Positions 11,576 through 22,215 of a stretch of 64,000 nt of DNA are shown piece after piece. This stretch comes from Tolypeutes matacus (Eukaryota > Chordata > Mammalia > Cingulata > Chlamyphoridae). The stretch covers positions 1,292,902 through 1,356,901 of the forward strand of contig JAKSZT010005175.1 of the NCBI GenBank assembly GCA_026826555.1, in the 5' to 3' direction. The position numbers and the translations under genes are program-made. Position 1 is the stretch's first letter, and the number at the start of each line of letters is the position of its first letter. The notes under the pieces are model-generated. The model did no database searches. It was not told the origin of the DNA and was given only the letters and a program-made list of their open reading frames with translations.

Positions 11576-12159
11576 CTCCTGAAAAGCTTAGCTGGGTCTT
11601 CCTGATCCTATGCCCTCAGGTAAGTTAGGCTTCTAACCGTTTGCTGAGCTAGGCTTGTTAGGCACCTGTCTCTATCTGCTCATTGACCTAGTTCCTTTTT
11701 CTCCCATGGCATTTGGATGTGACAGCCTTCCTGATCAGATCCTCCCTCCCCTTTCCCTGGGGCCACCTTAGGGCTGGTTGGGGTCTTTTTTGAGATTCAA
11801 AGGAGGCTTAGCTGGCCAAATCAATGAATAGAAACCACTCTCCACTCTCTACCAGACACTCTACCTCCCAAGGAATGCTCGCTCTCACTCAGCTGGCTGC
11901 AGTGAGCCAGGGTTTTTACCAAGGCCTTTTGCCTTGACGGTGGGGCATAAGTGCTGTTTCCAGCCACAAGGGTGAGTAACTCATGGTTTTCCTTTGGCTT
12001 ATTTATCTGTCTTTTTCCCTCCTGGATGATGAAGAGTACTTGCCCATTCTATATATCCCCAAAGCAACTCCTCTGGTTGGGTTCCTATGCTTTCTCCACT
12101 GTCCTTTGTGAGAGAGTTGAGCTCTGCCTATCTACTTTGACTCCATTTTCCTGGAAGTT

Positions 12160-13080
12160 CCCATATTTGTTTTTGCATTTTTCTTTTCTTTCACTTTTTA
12201 CATGGTTCTGACTTCTGGAGACTTTATTATACAATGTAATAATTTATATTGTAAAATTTTGTAATATAAGAGGACTTATCCACATGATATTTAATATTGA
12301 GTTACTATAGAGCTATATTGTGGTTACTGTCTACTTATTCACTTATTCTTTTAAAAAATATTAGTGAAGTTATAGGTTTATGAGATAATCTTATAGAAAA
12401 CACAGTGTTCCCATTTATCCTCTTTTATAAACACCATGAATTATTATAGTCATTTGTTAAAATTGAGGAAAGAATATTATTGGTTGTCCTGAAGATTTTT
12501 CACCATCACAGTTGAAACTTATTACAATGATTATATTTTATTAGTTCTAGTAACTACAAGCATATGTACTTATATGCTATAAAAATATATATCTACAAGG
12601 CACATACTTATACTGTCAGTTAATTTTATTTTGACTAACATTTAATAAACACCTCATAATATTAACATTGTTTTAATTTTGTTACTTATCAATGGGTTTA
12701 TTTCCCATTTTGTTTCTAAGACATGAGGCAGATTCTTCAAACAACAGGAATAAAAATCTCAGTTCTTAAATAAAAAATGCTCTCATAATCCCATATTTGA
12801 GAAAATGGCTTAATATACAGAATAATATTAAGAAAATTCCATGAGGAGAGAATTGTTTCTGAATTCAAAAAGGAGCATTTAACATGGGTGAAGAAAAGAG
12901 AAGACAAGCTTTCTGGAGGAAGTTATGGAGGAGTTAAGAATGACCAGTCAGGGATGTACTTTTTTCAGGACCTTCCCTTTGTTCTTTTTTTTTTTTTTTG
13001 GCTTTAAAAATTCATATAAATTTTTATTATATACAATACATTTTTCCATGAAGGAACATACATTTATGTACCATTAATTC
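12160..13080. other. Unassigned DNA, in part L1 3'UTR-like antisense
   Basis: About 12,350-12,640 weakly resembles antisense L1 3'UTR sequence seen at 16.4 and 21.2 kb (TTTGTTAAAATTGA, followed by ATTAT-rich text). The rest is unassigned. Confidence 0.4.
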
Positions 13081-13270
13081 TTTTTTTTTAACAAATTATT
13101 TTTATTTTTTTAAAAAGATACTTAGATTACATAAATGTTACACAAAACATACAGGGACTCCCATATGCCTCACCTCCCACACCTGCCACATCCTCCCAAA
13201 TAAACATCCTTCATTAGTGTGGCACATCACCTGCAATGGATAAACCTCTTTATAACCTAAGCATACTGGA
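13080..13270 (-). mobile_element. L1/XR 3'-end fragment, antisense
   Basis: The plus strand reads AGATACTTAGATTACATAAA, then CCCATATGCC, then CATTAGTGTGGCACAT and ATGGATAA. This is the reverse complement of the 3' module TGTAACAAATGTACCACAC...CATATGGGA seen at 18.1, 20.2, 20.5, 37.8 and 47.2 kb. Confidence 0.7.
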
Positions 13271-13880
13271 CTTTTTTTTTCTTTAAAGGCAAAGTGTTGT
13301 TCTCCTCCTCTTGCCCTCTCTAATTGCCAATCCCTTTGCCTAGTATCTCAGGTTCAATTACTCCATTCCGGGAACTTTCCTTCTCTGCCTACCAAGTCAG
13401 ACATTTAAAAAAAAATGTTTATTGGTCTTTTTATTTTGTGATGATTTGTATGAATTGTTGAAGGTTTAGCTAATTAATGTTTGTTTTTCTGCTAGATTAC
13501 TCATTAGTATAAGAACTTCTAGATTCACCATGAAATATTATGCATCTAAATGTACAAAAGACACTTAGTAACACACAATACATTTTAGAACAATTTAAAT
13601 AGGACACAAATGAAGTTTGAACAAATATAAAATTGACATGAGAAGTGTCAGGCAAGTTTCACACAAAGAGGGAGTTTTAAATTTAGGGCATATAATGAAA
13701 TATGACTGTTTAGGGATATGCAAAATTTTGGTATGGATAAGAATTTAGCACATAATTCATTTTTATAAATTAATATTTGAGGCAACTTTTCTCTCATACT
13801 ATATCATAGGATTTTATGAAAACAAAAAGCATAAATACCCACACATACACATATACATACACATTTATTTAATATAAATA
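13270..13880. other. Unassigned intergenic DNA
   Basis: No gene or repeat recognised downstream of the olfactory receptor pseudogene apart from a short (CA)-rich run near 13,840-13,860. Confidence 0.45.
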
Positions 13881-14808
13881 TTTAAAACCACCTTTTATTT
13901 TTTAGTCTCTCCAAAGCCTCTTTCACATCTTTGTTTCATAGGCTATAAATCATGGGTTTAACACATGGGGAATCACAACTGGGTAAAGCATTGAGGTTAT
14001 TTTGTCTTGATCTAAGGAACAGGAATAACTGGGCGGAAATACATGAAGAGCATTGTTCTCTGGAAAATTGCAACAGCAGTCAAGTGGGATATGCATGTGG
14101 AGAAAGCTTTCAATCTTCCCTCTACAGAGTGGATCTTTAAAACTGATAGGATGATATAATAGTAAGCACTAAAACTCCTGAAATTGTAGTCAGTTCAATG
14201 AAGGCAAAAAGGGTGACTAATACCAGTTCAATGACCTGTATTTCAGAACATGAAAGGAGGTAAAGAGGAGGTAAATCACAGAAAAAATGATTAATCTCAT
14301 TTGACCCAGAAAACTATAAGCAGAATGTTAATTTGTTTGTGTCAGAGCATCCACCATTCCCACCGGGTAAACCCCAGCCATAAGCATGGAGCACTCTCCT
14401 GGACATGTTGGCTATTTAGAGCAAGGGGTTGCTAATGGCCTTGTACCTATCAAAGGCCATCACTGCCAGCAGGAGACACTCAGAATCTGCAAAGACAGAA
14501 AGTGAAGAATTGCAGAGATCAACTGAAAAAGAAATTGATTTGTTCTTTGCAAAGAAGTCTACCAGCATCTTGGGCTCAACCATAATGGAATAGCAGAGTT
14601 CAAAGAAGGAAAGGTGGCTGAGGAAAAAGTACATTGGTGTGTAAATCTGGGAATCCAATCTAATGAAAATGAACATTCCAAGATTTGCAAAAATATTAAT
14701 GAGGTAAACAGCTAGAAGTATGATAAAGAGGGTCACTGTGAACTCAGAGTTGGTAGTTATTCCTAAGAAAAGGAATTCAGTCAAGGAAGAACATTTTTAC
14801 CTGTCCAT
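13880..14808 (-). pseudogene. Class II olfactory receptor pseudogene
   Basis: The parent type is a seven-helix odorant GPCR encoded by one coding exon. The likely ATG is at 14,808-14,806, but codon 4 is TAA. The frame then reads [13 protein letters not shown], helix 1, [17 protein letters not shown] (helix 2) and [14 protein letters not shown] (end of helix 3, with the DRY motif kept). A stop follows at about 14,413. Downstream, in shifting frames, are [22 protein letters not shown] (start of helix 6), and the C-terminal NKDVKEALERL near 13,930-13,900. The length of about 930 bp equals that of a full receptor, so the gene decayed in place and was not truncated. It has several stops and at least one frameshift. 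I cannot assign a subfamily. Confidence 0.92.
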
Positions 14809-14809
14809 T

Positions 14810-16355
14810 CTTCTTTGTTCTTGTGCTAAACCAACAAAAATAATCAAAACAGTGATCAATTCATGTTTAGCACCCTGGACATCCACAAACTATTATCTGT
14901 GCACCAGAAAGTGATTTGATTTGGTAAATTTTCTTCTTTCTCCTCAGAATATTACCAAGTATGTTTCATTCACTTAAGAAGTGTTCTTATCTATTTGACA
15001 ACAATAAAAATTATCTGTGATCAGAATTGAGAAACTCTGAAGTGTATCTAGATACCACTCTTGAGATATGTGACTTTTCTCACTATTTTAATTTCTCTTG
15101 GCCTTTACTTCTTTATATCAGGAAGTTTAATTGAATTACTTTAAATTTCATTCCATTGTCAAAATATTGTGCTAGAAACACCCATATTAGTGAGACAAGG
15201 CTCCAAAATACAAGACCAGTGATCTGATATGCTTGAAAATATTTACATGGAGAAAAAAGAAATCATAATTATTGTATTCCTCCAAAATCATGATTAGCTT
15301 AAAATACTTCTTACCTAGAAAAATAATGAGTGTTTCACTGAGTAATAATAAAGAAAACCATTATGTTACTCTTCTTGGTCTATATTTTCTGAGATGAAAT
15401 ATGTTTTATTGAGTTTTTATCTACAAAGGTATTACTGCTTTGCCATAACATTCATTACTTATTTGTAGAAGTGTTCTGGTGACCTAAGATAAATCTCTTG
15501 TCCAGTGAAAGAGAAGTGCTTAAAAAAAATGGAAGTAACAAAATTGAACACATACATTTGTGTACTTTTATATTTCAAATTCATTTTTACATTAAAAAAA
15601 CTGATATGAGAAACAAGCCAACCAATGTTTCTGAGCTACATAGAGTTCTGTTAATTGTGTATGTGTATTTATGTGTGTATGTGTAATGTGATTGTGTATG
15701 TGTGCTCATTCTTTGTTGATATATGAGATTTGGAATGATGGTTTGATTTATTTTAAATTTTAGACCTAAGTATATATGGCATGTGATCAACTTGCAGTTG
15801 AATTTGCACAAGTTGATATTTGTAAAAAGCATCTCAATTATTTTTGAAATAAAAATAAAAATAAAATCTGAAAATCATATATACTCTTTCACATTGAAAA
15901 AAGGAGTAAGGTTTTCTAATGAACCTAGATTAAATAAAATTAAAAAAAAATTTTTTTGTGGATAGTAATGACAGCAATCAGATTCCATCAACTCTGAGAC
16001 AAAAATATTTTTTCCCTGTAGTTGACACAGTTTATTATTTTATACCTATGAAAATAGGTATAAAATGTTTTACCTACAAATTCCTCATATATGTTTTTGA
16101 AAAATCAGTTTTTTTTTTCTCTATTATTTAAATTTGAAGACTCAGAACCCTACCTGAGTCATGCAGGTCTTTATTCCATTGCCTCTGGTAGTTGAACAAA
16201 ATGCAAACAGCATTTAGTTTATCTGGTAACATTTGGGACTTAAATCTCAGAAGATTCTGTTTCCATGCTTCTATGTTATGCAATGTGAGATTAATTATTT
16301 TAGATTCTGCATTTTCCCCTGTGAATACTTCAATAATTTTCACAACTGTTGAGCT
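14810..16355. other. Unassigned DNA upstream of the olfactory receptor pseudogene
   Basis: AT-rich with no recognisable gene. A (TG)-rich run lies near 15,655-15,705. If the receptor's non-coding 5' exon lay here, nothing in the sequence shows it. Confidence 0.45.
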
Positions 16356-17960
16356 TTTTTTTAAAAAAAATATTTTTAAGGAAGCTTTAGAATACATAAA
16401 TGTTACCTAAAAAATATAGGAGTTTCACATATGCCCCAATCACTCCAGCTCCCACATGTTCTCATATTAATAAGATTTTTCATTAGTGTTGTACATTTGT
16501 TACAACTGATGAACACATATTGAAGCATTGCTACCAACTGTGTACTATAATTTACATTGAATTTTACACTCTGCCCCATACAATTTTATAGGTTATGACA
16601 AATTGTATAATGGCCTGTATCTGTCATTGCAATGTCATGCAGGACAATTTCAATCTCCCAAAAGTGCCCCTGTGTTTCACCTATTCTTCCTTCTTGCTCC
16701 CTTTAGAACCCCTGTTAGCCACTGCCTTTATATCTATTATAAAATACTTCCATTTCTAAAATAATACTGAATATATAATAGAATAATAGTAAGTCTACTT
16801 TGTATTTTGTTCATTCCCCAATCTTGAGGATTTTGGGATGGTGATGTCCACTCTGTTTCTAACTGAGAAGAAGCTTCGATCTAATGGGGGCAGATGGATG
16901 GAACTATCTTGATTGCAGTTGCAGACACTCTGTTCCTTGGGATAAGCATTGTCCATCTCCTTGTTATTTGTCCTGGGTCCAATGAACAGGAGAGTAGGTG
17001 TTGCAACTCTGCTGAGATTCAGGACTCAACCAAACAGACCAAAGATTTAAGTCTCTGGGACATATATTTATCAAGTATAGTGCTAATTATCGGTTCAAAT
17101 AAAAGGGGCAGAAGAGCCTTGTGTAGGGAATCTATAAATGAGTCTAAGTCACTGGGGAGAATAAATCCCAAAGTAAGGCCCACCGACAGAGTGCCTAGTT
17201 CCTGAACTTGTCTGCCCTGTTTATAGAGTCTAGATGTCTCTAGGGTCCTCAGGAACCCACTGTTTGAAGCACTGTTTACTGTGGCAGTGAATGAGATACT
17301 GCTGAGATGTGCATAAGTGTAACCTCTGGAATGACCTCCTGATTTACTTTGAAATCTCTTAGCCATAGAAACTCATTTGTATTTCATATTTTCCCTTTTT
17401 GGTCAAGGTCTTTTTCCAGATGCATTGCTAGTTGGCATTTGCTAATAATCCCTCTGTGCCAGGGAGGCTTATCCCCATGAGTCATGTCCCATGCCAAGGG
17501 AAAGGTAGTGCATTTATGTGCTGAGTTTGGCTTAGAGAGAGGCCACATTTGACCAAAAAGGATGCTTTCAATAGGTAACTCAGGCAATATATAATACTAA
17601 GCTAAGTTTTAATTTCAAAAAAAGCTTCATAAGTACAATCATCAATATCAAAGGCCTGGCAAAATGGTTTGTCTTCCTTCACTAGGCACTGCCCATGTAC
17701 TTGGGGGATTTGTGATGTTCTATTAGAGAATGTAGCAGAACTCCCCAGGATGAGGATTCAATATTCTTTCAGTTATTGTGTGGATCTCCACCCACCAAGA
17801 TGATGCCCCATGAATACTTGAACATATTCATATGCCTTAGAAGCATGCCTCAGTCGCACCCCTTCCCACACATCCCCCATCACCAAAACCCTGGGCCAGT
17901 GGTTTCCCTCTGCCACATTTATGACCCTTCTGTGATCCAAACCTCTCCAAAAATTAAGCC
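16355..17960 (-). mobile_element. Long non-coding repeat XR, copy D (minus)
   Basis: The reverse complement aligns with 18,920-20,460, 29,690-31,160 and 46,185-47,310. Shared landmarks, in XR orientation, are GGTGGGTGGAGATCCACACA, CCTGGGGAG, GTGGCCTCTCTCTAAGCC, CATGGGACATGACTCATGGG, TCCCTGGCACAGAGGGATTA and a final module ending in TGTAACAAATGTACAACAC and CATATGTGAAACTCC. It ends at about 16,360 in an A-rich tail (T-rich on the plus strand). Frames up to 115 codons occur here but are not conserved among the copies, so they are not coding. Confidence 0.88.
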
Positions 17961-18293
17961 AAAAAATAATCAAATAAAATTAAGAAAATAATAATAATAA
18001 TTTAAAAAATAAAAGATAAAATAGAAAAATAAAAATTTTAAAAAATTTAATTGAATGTAAACAATTGACCTTGGTTGGTAGCTATGTTTCAGTAGCTGTA
18101 TATCAGCTGTAACAAATGTACCACCCACTTGTAAAACGTTACTAGGGAAGGAGAGAAAAGGGAGAGGATGTTGGGTATATGGGAGTCCCTTGTATTCAGC
18201 ATGTGACCTTTCTGTAACCTAAAACTTCTTTGAAGACAATATGAAAAAGTAAGACACTGAGGGAATAATTTAAAGAAAATGTCACTGCACATA

Positions 18294-18710
18294 TGATGGA
18301 GTTTCAATTAAAGGCCATGACAACTGACAAAAAAGAAGGTCACCTTGGAATGTAGGAAACAAGCCCTCTGGTCTCATGCTAATAGGAGCTGGGTGGGGAA
18401 ACATCCTGAGCTTGTAAGATTTACAATGTCTGTGAATTGCAGGAAGGAAAAGAGGAACTGAGCCATTAACATTTAAGACTTGTTGATTTCAGTAAAATGT
18501 AACTGTCAAGTATCTATTGCCCTTGCACATGCTCACACATATTTTCTTTGTTCTAAAACCAAAATAAAAGCCACACCTTATGAGGTGGCAGGGCTCTTCT
18601 CTCCATATCGGATGGAGGGTCCCCTGATCCCAGTTTTTCTACTCTTTGTCTTATTCTTTCTTTCTCATCCGCGGCACCATTTTCAGGGACCCAGTTCCTG
18701 ACCGGCAACA
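18294..18710 (+). mobile_element. Solo LTR with 6-bp target-site duplication CACATA (class II-like)
   Basis: The LTR is 417 bp, begins TGATGGAG and ends CGGCAACA. It is flanked by exact CACATA at 18,288-18,293 and 18,711-18,716. An AATAAA polyadenylation signal lies at 18,563-18,568, followed by a GC-richer R/U5-like part with a T/C-rich stretch. The empty site is visible in XR copy B near 29,385 (CTGTACATATGGGACAAC). Six-base duplications are typical of class II (ERVK-like) integrases, so I infer that class. No internal viral sequence remains, as expected after LTR-LTR recombination. Confidence 0.9.
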
Positions 18711-20184
18711 CACATATAGGACAACAGATCTTACAGTGATGAAAGGGAAAATGTAAAAAAAAAAAAAAAAATTAAATATTTGTTCCTTAGTTACTAAATT
18801 CCCAATTTTTTATAATTAAAAAATTTGCATTTTATTTCTTAATTTAAAACTATCATTATTATTTCATTTTCTCATTAATTGTATTTGGCTATTTTATTGG
18901 CTTCATTTTTTAAGAAGTTTTGGACCACAGAAAGATTATAACTGTAGCAGAGGAGGATCATTGGTTTTGGGTGTCAGTGATGGAGGATAAATGGTAAGAA
19001 GCTCACCTGGGCAAACATATAAGGCATATAAATGTGTTCAAATGTTCATAGGTCATTGTCATGGTGGGTGGAGATTCACACAATAACTGAAGGGATATCA
19101 AATTCCCATCCTGGGGAGCTCTCCCACATTCTCTAACGGAACACCAAGTACAGAGGCAATGACTAGAGAAGGAGAATGGTCCATTGATGGGCCCTTGATA
19201 TTGATGATTGTGCTTATGAACTTTTATTCTTGAAATGGAACCTTAGCCCAGTACTATAGGGTGCCTAAGAGTTGCCTCCTGGGACCCTCCTTGTTGCTCA
19301 AATGTGGCCTCTCTCTAAGCTGAACTCAGCATATACCTTCCCTCCAGCATGGGACATAACCCCCGGGGATGAAACTCCCTGGCACTGAGGGATTACTACC
19401 AAGCATGAAGTAGCAATGCAACTGGAAAAAGACCTTGACCAAAAGGGGGAAAAGGTAAAGACAAATGAATTTATATGGCTAAGAAACTTCAAAGTAAGTC
19501 AGTAGGTCATTCTGGAGGTTACAGTGAAGCATGACTCAGCAGGATTTCATTGACTGCCAAAGTAGATACTACCCCAAAAAGTGGGCCTCCTGAGGGCTCT
19601 GGAGACACCCAGACACTATAGTCATGGCAGATAGCTCCAGAGTTTGGTGCCTTGCCAATGGGCCCTACATTGGAATTTATGCTCCCCAGGGTGACAGAGT
19701 TGGACTCCATTGTGGCTTCCCTACACATGGCTCTTCTGTTCTTCTATTTGAACTATAATTAGTACTAGAGTTGGTAGGTATACACCCAAGAGACTTAAAT
19801 CTTTGGGCTGCCAATGTGCCACCTGGGCCTTGAATCTCAACACAGTTGCAACACCTTCTTTCCATTTATTAGTCTCACCCAGGACAACTAACAAGGAGGT
19901 GATGATGGGCAACTACCATACCAAGGAAGCAAGAGAGTCTACATCTGCAAGCAAGATAATCCTATCCATTGGCCTTAATGGATTGCAGCCCTCTCTTAAT
20001 TAGAGACAGAGTGGAATCATCAACCCGGGATCCTCAAGATTGGTGAATGAACTGTGGACTAAATTAGACTTACTGGTATTCTACTATAGACTTATTGTGA
20101 TTCTAACAATGGAAGAAATTATATCATTGATGTGGAGACTGTGGCCACTGGATGTCCTGAGGGCAGGGAGAAGGAAAAGTAGGT

Positions 20185-20492
20185 ATAATGTGGGGGCATT
20201 TTAGAACTTGGGAATTGTCCTGAATGACATTGCAATGACAGATACAGGACAATATATATCTTGCCAAAACTTACAGGTTTGTGTGGTAGAGAGTGTAAAC
20301 TACCATGTAAACTTTAATCTATGCTTAGTAGCAATGCTTCAAAATGTGTTCATCAATTTCAGTGAATGTACCACACTAATGAAGGATGTTGTTAATGTGG
20401 AAAAAGGTGGGAGTTATGGGGAGTAGGGCATATGGGAATCACCTATATTGTTATGTAAAATTTATGTAAACTAAGTATCTTTTAAAAAATTG
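20185..20492 (+). repeat. XR 3'-terminal module, first of a tandem pair
   Basis: It contains GAATTGTCCTGAATGACATT, TGCAATGACAGATACAGG, GTAAACTTTAATC, ATGCTTAGTAGCAATGC, TGTACCACACTAATGAAGG, GGCATATGGGAATC and CTAAGTATCTTTT. The next 308 bp repeat the same order. Confidence 0.88.
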
Positions 20493-20800
20493 ATGTAATA
20501 TGGTAGCATTTTCGGGTCATTGGAATTGTTCTGTATGATATTGCAGTGACTGCTACAGGCCATTATATATCAGGTCATAAGTACAAAAATGTGTGGCAGA
20601 GAATGTAAACTATGATGTAAACTATAATCCATGCTTAGTGACAATGCTCCAAATTGTGTTCATCAAATGTAACAAATATACTACATTAATGAAGGATGTT
20701 AATGTGGGAAAGTGTGGGAGGGGTTGGGAGTGGGGCATATGGGAATTCCCTACACTTTTTATGCAACATATATATAATCTAAGTATCTTTAAAAAAAACT
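20493..20800 (+). repeat. XR 3'-terminal module, second of a tandem pair
   Basis: It repeats the preceding module with the same landmarks (GGAATTGTTCTGTATGATAT, ATGCTTAGTGACAATGC, ACTACATTAATGAAGG, GGCATATGGGAATTCC, CTAAGTATC). Divergence is of the order seen between XR copies rather than that of a fresh duplication. The 172-codon frame at 20,593-21,111 runs over this module and is not conserved in the sister copy. Confidence 0.88.
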
Positions 20801-20929
20801 ACCTGAAAATAAATTTTAAAAAAGAAGTGAAAAAAAGTTTCATGCATTGTTACTTTCATCACTGTAACATCTGTTATCTTGTATGTACAGTGACAATTTC
20901 TTCCATATGTTCTCTCAGTGTCTTATTTT

Positions 20930-21290
20930 TTTCATTTTATCTTCAAATACACTTTAGGTTACAGAGAAGCCTAATAGAAAATATACGGGATTCCCATATA
21001 CCCAACACCCCTCTCCTTTTATACTCTCCCCTACTGAGTTTTAAATTATTCACTCTTGTCCATAAATTGATCAAAATCAGGAAGGCACTTGCAATTGATT
21101 TTTTTCATTAATATTTATTTTTGGTAGAGAAGTTGTAGTTTTACAGAAGTATATAAAATGCAGAGTTTCCATTTACCACCTTATTATTAACACTTTGCAT
21201 TAGTGAGGAACATTTGTTATAATTCATGAAAGAATATTTTATAAATTGTATTATAAATTATAGACTATTGTTTATAATAGGATTCATTAT
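20930..21290 (-). mobile_element. L1/XR 3'-end fragments, antisense
   Basis: Two short pieces are visible. At about 20,940-21,080, GATTCCCATATACCCAACAC is an antisense 3' module. At about 21,110-21,290, GTTTCCATTTACCACC, CATTAGTGAGGAACATTTGT and TATAATTCATGAA form a second one. Boundaries are soft. Confidence 0.6.
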
Positions 21291-21524
21291 GTTGTACAGT
21301 CCTTTTTTTTCTTTTACTTTTTATACTAGTAACATATATACATTTATTTATTTATTTATTTATTGTATGTGTATAACCACATTTCATTTTTTTAAAAAAA
21401 TTATTTTTTATTGTGGGTAAAAATCAAAATTTTCACAATACAAACCAATATTTGTAAAATGATATATAAATATACATGCATATATGTGCATTTGCTTACA
21501 AAAATGTTATTTATATATATATAA

Positions 21525-22215
21525 ATATATTTTAAGAGGTGCTTAGATTACCCAAAATATTACATGGAACCCACCAGGATTCCCATGTTGCCCACCTCCC
21601 ACACCTCCCACCACATCCCACACAAACATCTCCCACAAGTGTGGCCCACCACCCTCAATGGACTTACACATCCTGGGGCCTTGCCACCAACTATAGACCA
21701 CAGTTCACATCATTGACCACACTCTCCCACACAGTTCTGAGTGGTGTGTGCTGATTTAAAATGGCCTACATCCGTTGCCACAACGGCACTCAGGACAACC
21801 TCCAAATCCCAAAGAAGCCCCTGTGTTTCAACTGCTCATCCCCTCCCTGCCCCAAAAGTGTCAAGTGGCCACTGGCTCCACCTCATTGATATATATATAC
21901 CTTTATATAAAAAGATAGATAAATATATCCTCTGCCATCTAATCTGCTTTCCAACTCTTCTTATTTATCTTTTCTGGACTTTTAATATAAAGGAATCTTA
22001 TAATATGTGGCCTTCTGTGTCAGACTTCTTTCCCTTCCCATAATGCTTTCAAGCTTCATTTATGTTGTAGCATGTTTCGTACTTCATTCCTTTACATGAC
22101 CAAATAATATTCTGTTGTACAGATATACTAAATTTCATTATCCATTCATCATTTGATGGATATTTGGTTAGTTTTTACATTTTGACTATTATAAATAATG
22201 CTTCTATGGGCATTG
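21525..22215 (-). mobile_element. L1-type 3'UTR fragment, antisense
   Basis: On the plus strand it reads GTGCTTAGATTACCC, GATTCCCATGTTGCCCACCT, CACAAGTGTGGCCCACCACC, ATTTAAAATGGCCTACATCC and CCAAATCCCAAAGAAGCCCC, ending in the classic antisense L1 text TTTGATGGATATTTGG and CTATTATAAATAATGC. It is longer than the other antisense 3' modules and GC-richer in its middle. Confidence 0.75.

Larger units (their letters stand above)
9380..12155 (-). mobile_element. L1 element with 5'UTR, ORF1 and ORF2 pieces, internally deleted
   Basis: Read on the minus strand, the 5'UTR runs from about 12,155 to 10,540 and matches the plus-strand L1 at 23.83 kb segment by segment (the CACAAAGGACAG region, TTGTGGCTGGAAAC, a tRNA-like module, AGGGTGATTGATTGA, then a long A/T homopolymer-rich tract). 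ORF1 remnants follow at 10,540-10,064, then the ORF1-ORF2 spacer. The ORF2 endonuclease start lies at about 9,845-9,715 (LNVNGL- and LCLQEAH-like residues). After an internal deletion, an ORF2 linker segment occupies about 9,670-9,380 (plus-strand TTTTCAAAGAACCAGCTTTT). The copy is dead but has an unusually complete 5' end. Confidence 0.82.
18050..20800 (+). mobile_element. Long non-coding repeat XR, copy A (plus), carrying a solo LTR
   Basis: The copy starts inside the repeat (TTGGTTGGTAGCTATGTTTC, equal to about 29,195 in copy B) and contains TAACAAATGTACCACCCACT and CCTAAAACTTCTTTGAAGAC. It is interrupted by an LTR at 18,294-18,710 and resumes with GATGAAAGGGAAAAT, TTTTGGACCACAGAA and the body shared with copies B, C and D. 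The final part, about 310 bp, is present twice in tandem (20,185-20,492 and 20,493-20,800). There are no conserved reading frames. The last module resembles L1 3'UTRs, so XR may be an L1 3' region or a non-autonomous element mobilised by L1. Confidence 0.88.

Noticed and set aside
14416..14784. Possible intact olfactory receptor
   Set aside because: Only helices 1-3 are open. There is a stop at codon 4 and another after NPLL, and the downstream frames shift.
17019..17366. 115-codon minus-strand frame in XR copy D
   Set aside because: The homologous stretches in copies A, B and C contain stops and frameshifts, so there is no coding conservation.
20593..21111. 172-codon plus-strand frame, among the longest in the window
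   Set aside because: It lies over an XR 3' module and antisense repeat debris. The frame is not open in the tandem sister module or in other XR copies, and no domain is visible.
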